Shown one piece after another: positions 1 through 8,417 of a stretch of DNA of 64,000 bases (positions are counted from its first letter, which is position 1; each line of letters starts with the position of its first letter). Source of the stretch: Adhaeribacter aquaticus DSM 16391 (lineage in GTDB: Bacteria > Bacteroidota > Bacteroidia > Cytophagales > Hymenobacteraceae); the NCBI RefSeq assembly GCF_000473365.1, contig NZ_KI421517.1, positions 3,676,634 through 3,740,633 of the forward strand. The letters run 5' to 3'. The position numbers and the translations under genes are program-made. Under the pieces are notes generated by a model. It saw nothing but the letters and a program-made list of their open reading frames with translations. It was not told the DNA's origin and ran no database searches.

Positions 1-33
1 TTAACCTTTTAACCATTTGAAATAGCTATTAAA

Positions 34-1521
34 ATGAAAAAGATAAATATACTTTTACTCGCTGCCCTATTATTAGCTGGCACAGGTTGTAAAGATTATT
101 TGGAAGAAGAGGCCAACGGAGCCTTATTGGGGGCTGGTGCCTTAAAATCGGTCCAAGGTTTAGAAGCTGCATTAACCGGTACTTACAAAGGTTTGCAGAA
201 TACCTGGGGAACCGGCTTTGTGCATGCTACTGCTATTGCGGCTACTATGGGCGGAGATGATGTAACTACGCATAAAGCCAGTAACAAAGCAGATTTTCGG
301 GAGTTTGATCAGTTTGCAGTTCCGGCAACAAACCAAAGAACCCAGGCTTTATACAGCGGTTGTTACAAAGCTATTCAGGGCGCTAATAATGTAATTGCAA
401 ATTATAAAAATACGGTAGCCATTTCTGATGCTGATAAAGCCAGGGTAGAGGCTATTGCCGGGGAAGCTTATTTCTTAAGAGCCTTCTCTTATTTCTGGTT
501 AGTTCGGCTTTACGGTAGTATTCCGCTTATTACGCAAGCTGAGTTTTCAGATGAAATGCTAACCATGACCAAGTCAGGACCAGCTGATGTTTATAAACTA
601 ATTGAGGCTGATTTGCTGGAAGCTGAAAAAATGATGCCTAATGCTAAAAGAAACCCAGGCCGGCCAAATAAAGGAACAGTAAAAGCGTATATGGCAGAGG
701 TATATTTAACTCAAGCCGGATGGCCTTTAAAGCAAACTGATAAATATGCGCTGGCGGCTGCCAAAGCAAAGGAAGTAATAGACAACCGTGCTACGTATGG
801 ATTTAGTTTATTACCTACCTACGCTGAGGTATTTGAGAATGATCCTGGTAAAAATGGAACTGCCGAAGCTGTATTTCAATTATCAACTTTCATGGGGGTA
901 GGCTCTACAACCAATGCCAATTATGGCTGGTCGGCTATGCCGGGTGAGGAATCAGGTTGGGATGACTTCTTTGCCGAAATAAACTTCTTTAATAATTTCC
1001 CGGCTGGGCCAAGAAAAGATGTAACGTTTAGAACTAATTTTAAAAAAGCAGATGGTTCTACCGTTTCGTGGCAACAAAGCCAGACGCAACATCCATACTA
1101 TCAGAAGTTTTATATAAAAGGAGAAGTTAAAAACTGGGCTTCTTCTGTGCCGGAAACACTGATGCGGTATGCGCATGTGTTAACCATGTACGCCGAAGCT
1201 AAGGCCAGAACACCACAAGGACCTGATCAGTTAGCTTATAATGCTTTAAATATGATAAGAGAAAGAGCTGGCTTAGCGCCAATTGCTTTTGGCTCTTTAT
1301 CGCCGCAGGAATTTGCCAATGCCGTGGTGCAGGAGCGTGCCTGGGAATTTGCAGCCGAAAGAACCCGGTGGTTTGATTTGGTTCGGTTGGAAATGGTAGA
1401 AGCTGCTAATGCCAATAAGCATCCCAATGATTTAGCTGTAATTGGGTCTATCAGCAAAGAGGATTATACCTTTCCGCTTCCATTCTCAGAAACTTCTGTT
1501 AATCCAAATTTAGGTAAATAG
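34..1521 (+). CDS. SusD/RagB-family outer-membrane lipoprotein
   Basis: Surface glycan-binding partner of a SusC-type TonB transporter. The 495-residue product begins with a lipoprotein signal (hydrophobic stretch, then LAGTGC, with Cys19 as the lipidation site). Next come the tetratricopeptide-like helices typical of SusD, including the FLRAFSYFWLVRLYG stretch near residue 150, and the usual C-terminal RAWEFAAERTRWFDLVRL segment near residue 450. The start is supported by the signal peptide. Only 33 bases precede it, so its SusC partner is presumably just outside the left edge. A 14-bp perfect hairpin follows the stop, and then a Tat-exported enolase-family gene. The substrate cannot be read from sequence. 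The family call is firm. Confidence 0.93.
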   Translation: MKKINILLLAALLLAGTGCKDYLEEEANGALLGAGALKSVQGLEAALTGTYKGLQNTWGTGFVHATAIAATMGGDDVTTHKASNKADFREFDQFAVPATNQRTQALYSGCYKAIQGANNVIANYKNTVAISDADKARVEAIAGEAYFLRAFSYFWLVRLYGSIPLITQAEFSDEMLTMTKSGPADVYKLIEADLLEAEKMMPNAKRNPGRPNKGTVKAYMAEVYLTQAGWPLKQTDKYALAAAKAKEVIDNRATYGFSLLPTYAEVFENDPGKNGTAEAVFQLSTFMGVGSTTNANYGWSAMPGEESGWDDFFAEINFFNNFPAGPRKDVTFRTNFKKADGSTVSWQQSQTQHPYYQKFYIKGEVKNWASSVPETLMRYAHVLTMYAEAKARTPQGPDQLAYNALNMIRERAGLAPIAFGSLSPQEFANAVVQERAWEFAAERTRWFDLVRLEMVEAANANKHPNDLAVIGSISKEDYTFPLPFSETSVNPNLGK

Positions 1522-1542
1522 TTTTTTGATTGTTGAATTGCT

Positions 1543-1574
1543 CTCTCCTGGTTTTAGTGATAAAACCAGGAGAG
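1543..1574 (+). terminator. Perfect 14-bp hairpin after susD
   Basis: Arms at 1543-1556 and 1561-1574 are perfectly complementary (CTCTCCTGGTTTTA and its reverse complement) around a GTGA loop, 21 bases after the SusD stop. No T-run follows on the + strand, so it may be an mRNA 3'-end stabiliser or a partial terminator that reduces expression of the downstream enolase gene. The structure is certain; the role is inferred. Confidence 0.6.
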
Positions 1575-1660
1575 AATAAAACTAATAATTATAATATCCA
1601 CCCCATCACAATAAAGGGTTAGCGCTTATCCTGCGTGAAAACCTTTGCTAAAGAAATAAA

Positions 1661-3037
1661 ATGCTTATGAATCAAAATGACTTCCCTCAGGATGTTAGTC
1701 GCCGGGATAGTATTAAAAAATTAGGATTAGGGTCGGCCGCTGGCTTATTAGGTTTATTTGGCGGCATATCAGGTGCCGAAGCCAAAGAACGGGACCAAGA
1801 TAAATTTACCTATGCTAAAGGTGTAGCGCCAATTAAAATTAAAAGTGTTAGAGCCATTGGTACAGCTCCTCAGGGGCCAAACCTGGTGGTAGTGCGGGTA
1901 GATACAACAGAACCAGGCTTATACGGCTTAGGGTGTGCAACCTTTACCCAACGGGCTGAGGTAGTGGTAACAGCAATAGACCGGTATTTAAATGATCTTT
2001 GTGTCGGCAAAGATGTAGACAACATAGAAGATACCTGGCATTCGGTTTATACCAGTTCTTACTGGCGCAATGGGCCGGTATTAAATAACGCATTAAGCGG
2101 ACTAGATCAGGCGTTGTGGGATATAAAAGGTAAAAGAGCCGGCCTGCCGCTTTATCAGTTACTGGGTGGTAAAGTGCGTTTTGCAGTACCGTGTTATGGG
2201 CACGGCGATGGCAAAACACCTGAAGAATTGGCCGACAATGTAGCTAAATTTATGAGCCAGGGGTTCCGGCATGTGCGGGTACAACAAGGTTTATACGGGG
2301 CAACCTCACTAGCTAAAAATCCGGATTTTAAAGATGCGGGTTTTGCTAATTCCAAAGATGCTTTCATGGATCAGGTAACGTACATGAAATCTGTTCCCAA
2401 AATGTTTGATGTAGTGCGGAAAAGATGCGGCGAAGAAGTAGAGTTGCTGCACGATATACATGAACGCTTGGATCCTATGGATTCTATTCATCTAATAAAA
2501 TCTGTAGAAGATTATCGCCCATTCTTCATAGAAGACCCTTTCTCCCCGGAGAACCCCAAGTGGTTCCAGATGCTGCGGCAGAATACCACTGTGCCTATTG
2601 CCATGGGGGAGCTGTTTAACAACCAGAACGAGTGGAAAGAAGCCATGGTAAATCAGTGGTTTGATTATATCCGGGTGCACGTATCGCAAATTGGCGGAAT
2701 TACACCAGCTATGAAACTTGCCCGGTTAGGCGAGTGGTTTAATATAAAAACCGCTTGGCATGGGCCTCCAGATGTTTCGCCGGTTGGCCATTCGGCCCAT
2801 GCGCATATGGATTTAGCGCTGTGGAATTTTGGCATCCAGGAATCAGTGCGGTTTAATGATGCCCTATTAGAAGTTTTTCCGGGAAGTCCTACCATTAAAA
2901 ATGGCTACATGTATGTAAATGAGGCGCCCGGCATAGGAGTTGATATAAATGAAAAGGCTGCTGCCAAATTCCCTATCTCCAATCGGGCAGGTAATTGGCA
3001 GGTACGTAAACGAGACGGAACACTCATTCGTCCATAA
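1661..3037 (+). CDS. Tat-exported enolase-superfamily sugar-acid dehydratase (ManD/RspA type), copy 1
   Basis: Member of the enolase superfamily closest to D-mannonate/D-altronate dehydratases. These use a Mg2+-bound enolate to remove water from an aldonic acid. The N-terminus carries a twin-arginine signal (SRRDSIKKLGLG then a hydrophobic stretch), so periplasmic action is expected, which is unusual for this family. The barrel keeps the ManD landmarks: RVQ, LLHDIHERL (Asp metal ligand and His), FIEDPF and MGELFNN (Glu ligands), AWHG (catalytic His) and FGIQE. Length 458, about 50 residues longer than cytoplasmic ManD because of the signal. ATG codons at 1661 and 1667 are both possible. It follows a susD; a close paralogue lies at 8418. 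The actual substrate is unknown. Confidence 0.88.
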   Translation: MLMNQNDFPQDVSRRDSIKKLGLGSAAGLLGLFGGISGAEAKERDQDKFTYAKGVAPIKIKSVRAIGTAPQGPNLVVVRVDTTEPGLYGLGCATFTQRAEVVVTAIDRYLNDLCVGKDVDNIEDTWHSVYTSSYWRNGPVLNNALSGLDQALWDIKGKRAGLPLYQLLGGKVRFAVPCYGHGDGKTPEELADNVAKFMSQGFRHVRVQQGLYGATSLAKNPDFKDAGFANSKDAFMDQVTYMKSVPKMFDVVRKRCGEEVELLHDIHERLDPMDSIHLIKSVEDYRPFFIEDPFSPENPKWFQMLRQNTTVPIAMGELFNNQNEWKEAMVNQWFDYIRVHVSQIGGITPAMKLARLGEWFNIKTAWHGPPDVSPVGHSAHAHMDLALWNFGIQESVRFNDALLEVFPGSPTIKNGYMYVNEAPGIGVDINEKAAAKFPISNRAGNWQVRKRDGTLIRP

Positions 3038-3302
3038 TAGAAAACCATCACTGCTATTGAAATTATATGCTATTTATTAGGGGTAATAAATTAAGGTTAA
3101 ATGTTATTATTTTAAAGTAGTGTGGTAAAAGTAGGAGTGGCATTATATCAAAAACTGACAACTTTAATAACTTGTTAGTTGAAAGTTTAGGTATAGTGCT
3201 ATTTCCTCCTTTTTAAGAAAATCTTCTCTCCTTTAGCTGAGACCATGTAAAAATTTATGGTTTAATATATTGCTTTTATTATTAATAATATTTACATTTA
3301 GC

Positions 3303-3314
3303 TTAATCGATTAA
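3303..3314. promoter_or_regulatory. LacI-type operator, distal copy
   Basis: Perfect 12-bp palindrome TTAATCGATTAA with a central CG, the hallmark of LacI-family operators. It lies inside an 18-bp repeat (3301-3318, GCTTAATCGATTAAATAT) identical to 3381-3398. A TACATTTA box ends two bases upstream. No LacI gene is present in the window, so the regulator would be encoded elsewhere. That a LacI-family protein binds here is inferred. Confidence 0.55.
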
Positions 3315-3373
3315 ATATATTTTAAAGTACAGTTTATGAGGTGGTTTTAAATTAAAGGGGATATATTTTTTAT

Positions 3374-3381
3374 TATTTTTG
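3374..3381 (+). promoter_or_regulatory. Bacteroidota-type -7 box upstream of susC
   Basis: TATTTTTG matches the Bacteroidota sigma -7 consensus TAnnTTTG exactly and ends one base before the proximal operator, which would cover the transcription start. No clear -33 TTTG is visible about 20 bases upstream. The predicted leader to the susC start is about 210 nt. Confidence 0.45.
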
Positions 3382-3382
3382 C

Positions 3383-3394
3383 TTAATCGATTAA
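3383..3394. promoter_or_regulatory. LacI-type operator, proximal copy
   Basis: Second exact copy of TTAATCGATTAA, 80 bp downstream of the first and immediately after the -7 box. Position over the expected start site fits repression, and the distal copy could allow DNA looping. The sequence repeat is certain; the regulatory function is inferred. Confidence 0.55.
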
Positions 3395-3593
3395 ATATTG
3401 TAAGAAGAACAATATTCAGTTTATATAATGGCATAGAGGTTTCCTGGAGCAGTAGTGGCTTTTCTATTAATTCTGTAGAAGTAGTTATTACTGTACCTGT
3501 AGCAATACCAGTTGACAGCATGAAACAAAAGATTTTATAGTAAAAGTTATTGTGCGCCTATTGTTTTAATATTTTCACCTTAATCCACCACTT

Positions 3594-6500
3594 ATGATGA
3601 AAAAAGCTATACAACTAATTATGCTTCTGTTGTTTCTATGTCAGACACAAACGTTTGCGCAGGATGGCACCAGAATAACCGGCAAAGTAACCGGATCAGA
3701 TAACGAAGGCTTGCCCGGAGTAAGCATTCAGGTAAGCGGTACTACGCAGGGAAGTATTACAGATGCGAACGGAAATTTCACCATTACTGCCCCTGGAAAT
3801 GCCAATCTGGTGTTTTCCTACATTGGTTTTACTAACCAAACCATTAGTGTAAATGGCCGGTCCGTTATTAATGTTAAAATGACTGCCGATGCCAAAGCCT
3901 TGGATGAGGTGGTGGTAACGGCTTTGGGTATTAAGCGGGAAGCAAAAACCCTTGGTTATGCTACCGCCACGGTTACTGCCGACCAAATAGCTATAAACCG
4001 GACCCCTAATGTAATGAGCGGGTTGCAAGGTAAAATGGCCGGGGTTAATATTTCTACCATGGCTACCGGTCCGGGAGGAACCAGTAAAATCCGGATCCGG
4101 GGACAATCTTCTTTTGCCGGCCAAAACAGTCCTTTAATTGTTATCAATGGTGTGCCGGTAGATAATTCTAATTATGCCTTGGGTGGAAATTTTGGTAACC
4201 GGGTAATGAATAATTCAGATGGCGGCGATGGTTTATCCAGTATCAACCCAGATGACATTGAAACCATGACGGTATTAAAAGGAGCCACGGCTGCTGCTCT
4301 CTATGGTTCAAGAGCGAAAGATGGGGTGGTAATGATTACAACCAAAAGCAAGGGAGCCGGAAAAGGATTAGGTGTTGAATACAATACAAACTTAACCACC
4401 GATACGCCTTTAGATTTTACTGATTTCCAATATGAATATGGCCAGGGAGAAGGCGGTGTTCGGCCTACAGCACCCAACCCGCTTTCCGGGGTTTGGAGCT
4501 TTGGCGAAAAATTCGAGCCCGGCATGACCCAGATATTATTTGACGGAGAAACTTGGCCCTATGAACCGGTAAGAAACCGGATCCGGAAGTTTTATCGGGT
4601 AGGTAAAAACTTTTCCAATACCATTCGGGTGTCTAACGGCGGCGAAAATGGCGGCTTTAGTTTGTCGTTAAATAATACGGACAATACTGGTATTGTGCCT
4701 AATTCTAAATTCAACCGCAAAACCATAAATATTGGATTCACGCAAAAGATCTCTCAAAAATTATCTACCGAAGGTAATTTAAATTACTCAAACGAGAATA
4801 ACCGGAATCCGCCCCAGGTAAACGGGCAAGAGTTTTCTACGCCAACGGTATTAATGACTTTGGCTAATTCTATGCCGTTTGAGGCCTTGGAGCAAAACCA
4901 GCTTTTGCCAAATGGTAATGAATTTCCGTTCGCCCGGTTTTTAGTTCGGAATAATCCCTATTATGCGGTTAATCAACACTTTGAAAATATCAAACGCGAC
5001 CGGATATTTGGAAACATATCCTTAAAATACCAATTCAACGATTGGTTATACCTGATGGGCCGGATAGCCCAGGACTATTATACCCGGGATCAGGACTACA
5101 ACGTGCCTAATGGTTACGCGGCCATTGCCCCGGCACCGGTTGGCTTCGTAAACGGAAGTTATACCCAGGATACCCGCCGGTTCCGGGAAAGAAACTACGA
5201 CTTTTTACTGGGAGCCAACAGGACCTTCGGTAATTTTGGTGCTGACCTAACGCTAGGTGGAAACACCCGCTATGTCAGAATGGATTACAACAGCGTTACC
5301 GTAACTGACTTTGTTCAACCCGGTTTATACACCGTTATGAACGGACGGGTGAAAGATCCACTATATAGTTTATCTGAAAGAAAAGTAAATTCTTTATACG
5401 GGGCAGCAACTTTCTCTTTTAAAGAATATTTATTCCTGAACGTAACCGCTCGTAACGATTGGTTCTCAACCTTAGCTCCTCAGAACCGCAGCATTTTGTA
5501 TCCATCTGTTACGGCCAGTTATGTGTTTTCGCAAGCCATTGATAACCTGCCAACCTGGCTTTCTTTTGGTAAACTACGGGCGGCTTATGCCGAGGTGGGC
5601 GATGATAACGTAGCACCATATTCCAACGCATTGTATTACCGGGTTAACAATAACCTGTTCCCTAATCCATTTGGGCAGGTAGTGCCGGTAGGGGGTATCA
5701 ATGCTTCTTCCATACCAAATCCCAATTTACGTCCACTGCGCGTAGGCGAAGCCGAGGCGGGGTTAGAGTTGAAATTGTTTAACAATGCTATTGGTTTTGA
5801 TATTGCCTATTACCGTAAGATAACCAAAGACCAAATATTAGCTGCTCAGGTATCTGATGCCTCTTCTTATACTACCCGCTTAATTAATGTAGGCAAAAGC
5901 ATGAATAAAGGGGTGGAAATGTTGGTGACTGCCTCTCCGGTGGCTACGCCGGCCTTCCGGTGGGATGTTAGTGTAAATGCTTCTTACAATACTTCTGAAG
6001 TTTTAACCTTGGGCTTAACTCCGGCCGATACCATGATTGTAGTAGGAGGTTCCGGTGGAACTACTTTAAGACAAGTTGTGGGTAAACAAATTGGCCAATT
6101 GTATACCTTTAGTTATTTAAGAGATCCACAGGGTAATCAGGTTTTTGATAAAACCAGCGGCCGGCCTATAAGAGGCGGTTTAATTAACGTTGGGAATGCG
6201 CTTCCAAGATACTTTGGCGGTATTACCAATACCTTTACTTACAAAGGCATCAGCTTATCTACTTTAGTCGATTTTAAATTAGGGCATAAAATGATTGCCG
6301 GATCAAACATGAACTACCTGCGTCATGGGCTGCATAAACGCACCTTGGTCGGTCGGGCCGAAGGGTATGTAATAGGCCAAGGCGTAAACCCGGGCGGGGA
6401 AGTAAATACTACGAGGTCGCCGGTTCAGCCTTTCTACGAATGGCCTAATGCTAATGGTGTTTTCGAAGATTTTGTATTTAATGCTGGTTTTGTAAAGTTA

Positions 6501-6731
6501 CGTCAGGTTACCTTGGGCTATGATTTTACCAAGCATTTACCACAAAATTTATTTATTAAAGGCATCCGGTTTAATGCGGTAGCCAATAATGTGGCGGTAT
6601 TTAAAAAGTGGACCGAAAACATGGATCCGGAGCAGGTAAACAATGCTTCTGATAACCAAACCGGGCTCGATTTCTGGCCAAGTTTGCCTATGACTAGAAG
6701 CCTTGGCTTTAACCTAAATGTGAAGTTCTAG
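3594..6731 (+). CDS. SusC/RagA-family TonB-linked outer-membrane transporter
   Basis: TonB-dependent oligosaccharide importer of 1045 residues. In order: signal peptide (about 1-22, ending TFAQ), carboxypeptidase-regulatory-like domain (about 27-105, with TGSDNEGLPGVSIQV), the DEVVVTALGI TonB-box-like stretch near residue 107, plug domain with the SusC/RagA signature region around residues 185-235 (AALYGSRAKDGVVMITTK), then a 22-strand beta-barrel to the C-terminus. ATG codons at 3594 and 3597 are both possible. It forms an operon with the SusD gene that starts at 6773 and lies behind two LacI-type operators. Substrate is not predictable, but the neighbouring aldonate-dehydratase-like enzymes hint at uronate or aldonate-containing glycans. 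Confidence 0.95.
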   Translation: MMKKAIQLIMLLLFLCQTQTFAQDGTRITGKVTGSDNEGLPGVSIQVSGTTQGSITDANGNFTITAPGNANLVFSYIGFTNQTISVNGRSVINVKMTADAKALDEVVVTALGIKREAKTLGYATATVTADQIAINRTPNVMSGLQGKMAGVNISTMATGPGGTSKIRIRGQSSFAGQNSPLIVINGVPVDNSNYALGGNFGNRVMNNSDGGDGLSSINPDDIETMTVLKGATAAALYGSRAKDGVVMITTKSKGAGKGLGVEYNTNLTTDTPLDFTDFQYEYGQGEGGVRPTAPNPLSGVWSFGEKFEPGMTQILFDGETWPYEPVRNRIRKFYRVGKNFSNTIRVSNGGENGGFSLSLNNTDNTGIVPNSKFNRKTINIGFTQKISQKLSTEGNLNYSNENNRNPPQVNGQEFSTPTVLMTLANSMPFEALEQNQLLPNGNEFPFARFLVRNNPYYAVNQHFENIKRDRIFGNISLKYQFNDWLYLMGRIAQDYYTRDQDYNVPNGYAAIAPAPVGFVNGSYTQDTRRFRERNYDFLLGANRTFGNFGADLTLGGNTRYVRMDYNSVTVTDFVQPGLYTVMNGRVKDPLYSLSERKVNSLYGAATFSFKEYLFLNVTARNDWFSTLAPQNRSILYPSVTASYVFSQAIDNLPTWLSFGKLRAAYAEVGDDNVAPYSNALYYRVNNNLFPNPFGQVVPVGGINASSIPNPNLRPLRVGEAEAGLELKLFNNAIGFDIAYYRKITKDQILAAQVSDASSYTTRLINVGKSMNKGVEMLVTASPVATPAFRWDVSVNASYNTSEVLTLGLTPADTMIVVGGSGGTTLRQVVGKQIGQLYTFSYLRDPQGNQVFDKTSGRPIRGGLINVGNALPRYFGGITNTFTYKGISLSTLVDFKLGHKMIAGSNMNYLRHGLHKRTLVGRAEGYVIGQGVNPGGEVNTTRSPVQPFYEWPNANGVFEDFVFNAGFVKLRQVTLGYDFTKHLPQNLFIKGIRFNAVANNVAVFKKWTENMDPEQVNNASDNQTGLDFWPSLPMTRSLGFNLNVKF

Positions 6732-6772
6732 TGCTTTCGGGATTAAGTAATGTTTTATCAAAAAATCATCTT

Positions 6773-8326
6773 ATGAAAAATATAAAAGTTTATATAAGCT
6801 GTTTACTGACTTCTTTTTGTTTGCTTTCAAGCTGCGATCAGGGGTTTGATGAACTAAATACGAATAAGGTTGATCCTACCACGCTGTCACCTTCCTTTCA
6901 AATGAACAACGCCATTATCAATACTTCTTTTCAGGATGGATTTGGTACACTGGTGCATTTGTCTTATACTTTCCCCATTGTTCAGCAAATAATAACGCCT
7001 TTTGGTAGTTCTTTGTCCGGAGGTAATTACAACCAGAACAACGTAGATAATACGGCCAGAATCTGGACCACGTATTATAGAAGTGTGGTAAAAGATATAG
7101 TGGATGTAGTGCAGCAGACCAAAGGCGTGGAAAGCAACTACAATATTTATAATTCGGCCCGGATCTGGAAAGCCTATACATTTATGATGCTGACAGATGC
7201 TTATGGCGATATTCCTTATTCCGAAGCAGGTAAAGGTTTTATAGATAATGTCATTACGCCTAAATACGATACGCAGGAATTTATTTATAAAGACATTTTA
7301 AAAGAACTGGAGGAAGCTTCTGCTGCCTTGGATGCAGCCAAACCTACCCAATCTACTGATATTTTGTATGGCGGGAATATTGCCAGGTGGAAGCGTTTTG
7401 GTTATTCGCTTATGTTGCGGGCGGCTATGCGCTTAACTAAAGTTGATCCGGAATTAGCAAAATCTTACGTAACGAAGGCAGTAGCCGGGGGAGTAATGCA
7501 ATCTAATGCCGATAATGCAGCTACCAGGCACACTGCTCTTTATGTAAACTGGCTGGCCGATCATTTGGGTGCCCGGGAAAAAGCCAATTATTACCTGACA
7601 GAACCTTTTATCAACTATCTCCGCAACAAAAATGATCCCAGACTAAAAGTAATTGCCATTAGGTATGTAGGAGCAAAAAGTGGTTCGGAGCAAGTAAACT
7701 CCCGAGCAACTACCGATCCAGCCCGCCAGGTTGGCATGCCCATGGGATATGACAACGTAACCATTGCTGAGACTTACACAAAATTGGGAGTAGCCAGTTT
7801 ATGGGATTTCTCCCAGGTTAATATTAATACCATTCTAAACCGGACTACGGCACCTACTTTTCATGTTACTTTTGCCCAAACCCAATTATTGCTGGCGGAA
7901 GCAGCCTTACGGGGATGGACAACCGGAAATCCGGCTACTATTTATGCCAACGCTATAAAAGCAAATATGGAGCAATTTGCAGAATATGGTCCAAATGCGG
8001 TTATCAGTGCGGCGGATATCCAAACTTATGTGCAGGCAAATCCATTAGATATGAGTTCTCAGGAAAAAGCCCTGGAGCAAATTAACTCAGAATATTGGGT
8101 AGCGTCTTTCCTGAATGGTTCAGAGTTATTTGCCAACTTCCGGAGAAGTGGCTACCCAAGACTTACCCCTAACCCTTATCCAGGAAAAGAAATTAACGAG
8201 GCTTTTATTCGTCGACTTAATTACCCGGATGCGGAGTTAGTAGTTAACCAGGCTAATATAAATGAAGCCATTAAGCGGCAGGGACCAAACAGATTGGATA
8301 CCCGGGTTTGGTGGGACAAAAAATAA
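6773..8326 (+). CDS. SusD-like lipoprotein (SusD-like_2 type)
   Basis: Surface lipoprotein partner of the SusC encoded just upstream. The start chosen is the ATG at 6773, because it begins the lipoprotein signal (KNIKVYISCLLTSFCLLSSC) with Cys21 as the lipidated residue. An in-frame GTG at 6731 overlaps the susC stop and would add an unlikely hydrophilic leader. Length 517. The sequence (FDELNTNKVDPTTLSP near the N-terminus, repeated helical motifs, FRRSGYP near the C-terminus) matches the SusD-like_2 branch, a different branch from the SusD at 34-1521. The two modules are therefore not a simple tandem duplication. Confidence 0.9.
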   Translation: MKNIKVYISCLLTSFCLLSSCDQGFDELNTNKVDPTTLSPSFQMNNAIINTSFQDGFGTLVHLSYTFPIVQQIITPFGSSLSGGNYNQNNVDNTARIWTTYYRSVVKDIVDVVQQTKGVESNYNIYNSARIWKAYTFMMLTDAYGDIPYSEAGKGFIDNVITPKYDTQEFIYKDILKELEEASAALDAAKPTQSTDILYGGNIARWKRFGYSLMLRAAMRLTKVDPELAKSYVTKAVAGGVMQSNADNAATRHTALYVNWLADHLGAREKANYYLTEPFINYLRNKNDPRLKVIAIRYVGAKSGSEQVNSRATTDPARQVGMPMGYDNVTIAETYTKLGVASLWDFSQVNINTILNRTTAPTFHVTFAQTQLLLAEAALRGWTTGNPATIYANAIKANMEQFAEYGPNAVISAADIQTYVQANPLDMSSQEKALEQINSEYWVASFLNGSELFANFRRSGYPRLTPNPYPGKEINEAFIRRLNYPDAELVVNQANINEAIKRQGPNRLDTRVWWDKK

Positions 8327-8417
8327 ATTTTTTAATTTTTAAACTGATCTGGTAAGGCCGGAGCCTGGACATCGGCTTTGCAAAAACCTTTAAAACACCA
8401 TCATAATAGAATAGAGA

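Larger units (their letters stand above)
3038..3593. other. Intergenic region carrying operators and promoter for the susCD module
   Basis: 556 bases without a convincing gene. The right half is strongly A+T-rich and holds two copies of an 18-bp direct repeat (3301-3318 and 3381-3398) plus a candidate promoter, listed separately. An antisense open stretch of 72 codons (3303-3521, minus) looks like chance. Nothing recognisable was seen in 3038-3290. Confidence 0.6.

Noticed and set aside
3303-3521. 72-codon minus-strand open frame over the two LacI-type operators
   Set aside because: Low-complexity, no homology, and coincides with operator repeats in A+T-rich DNA.
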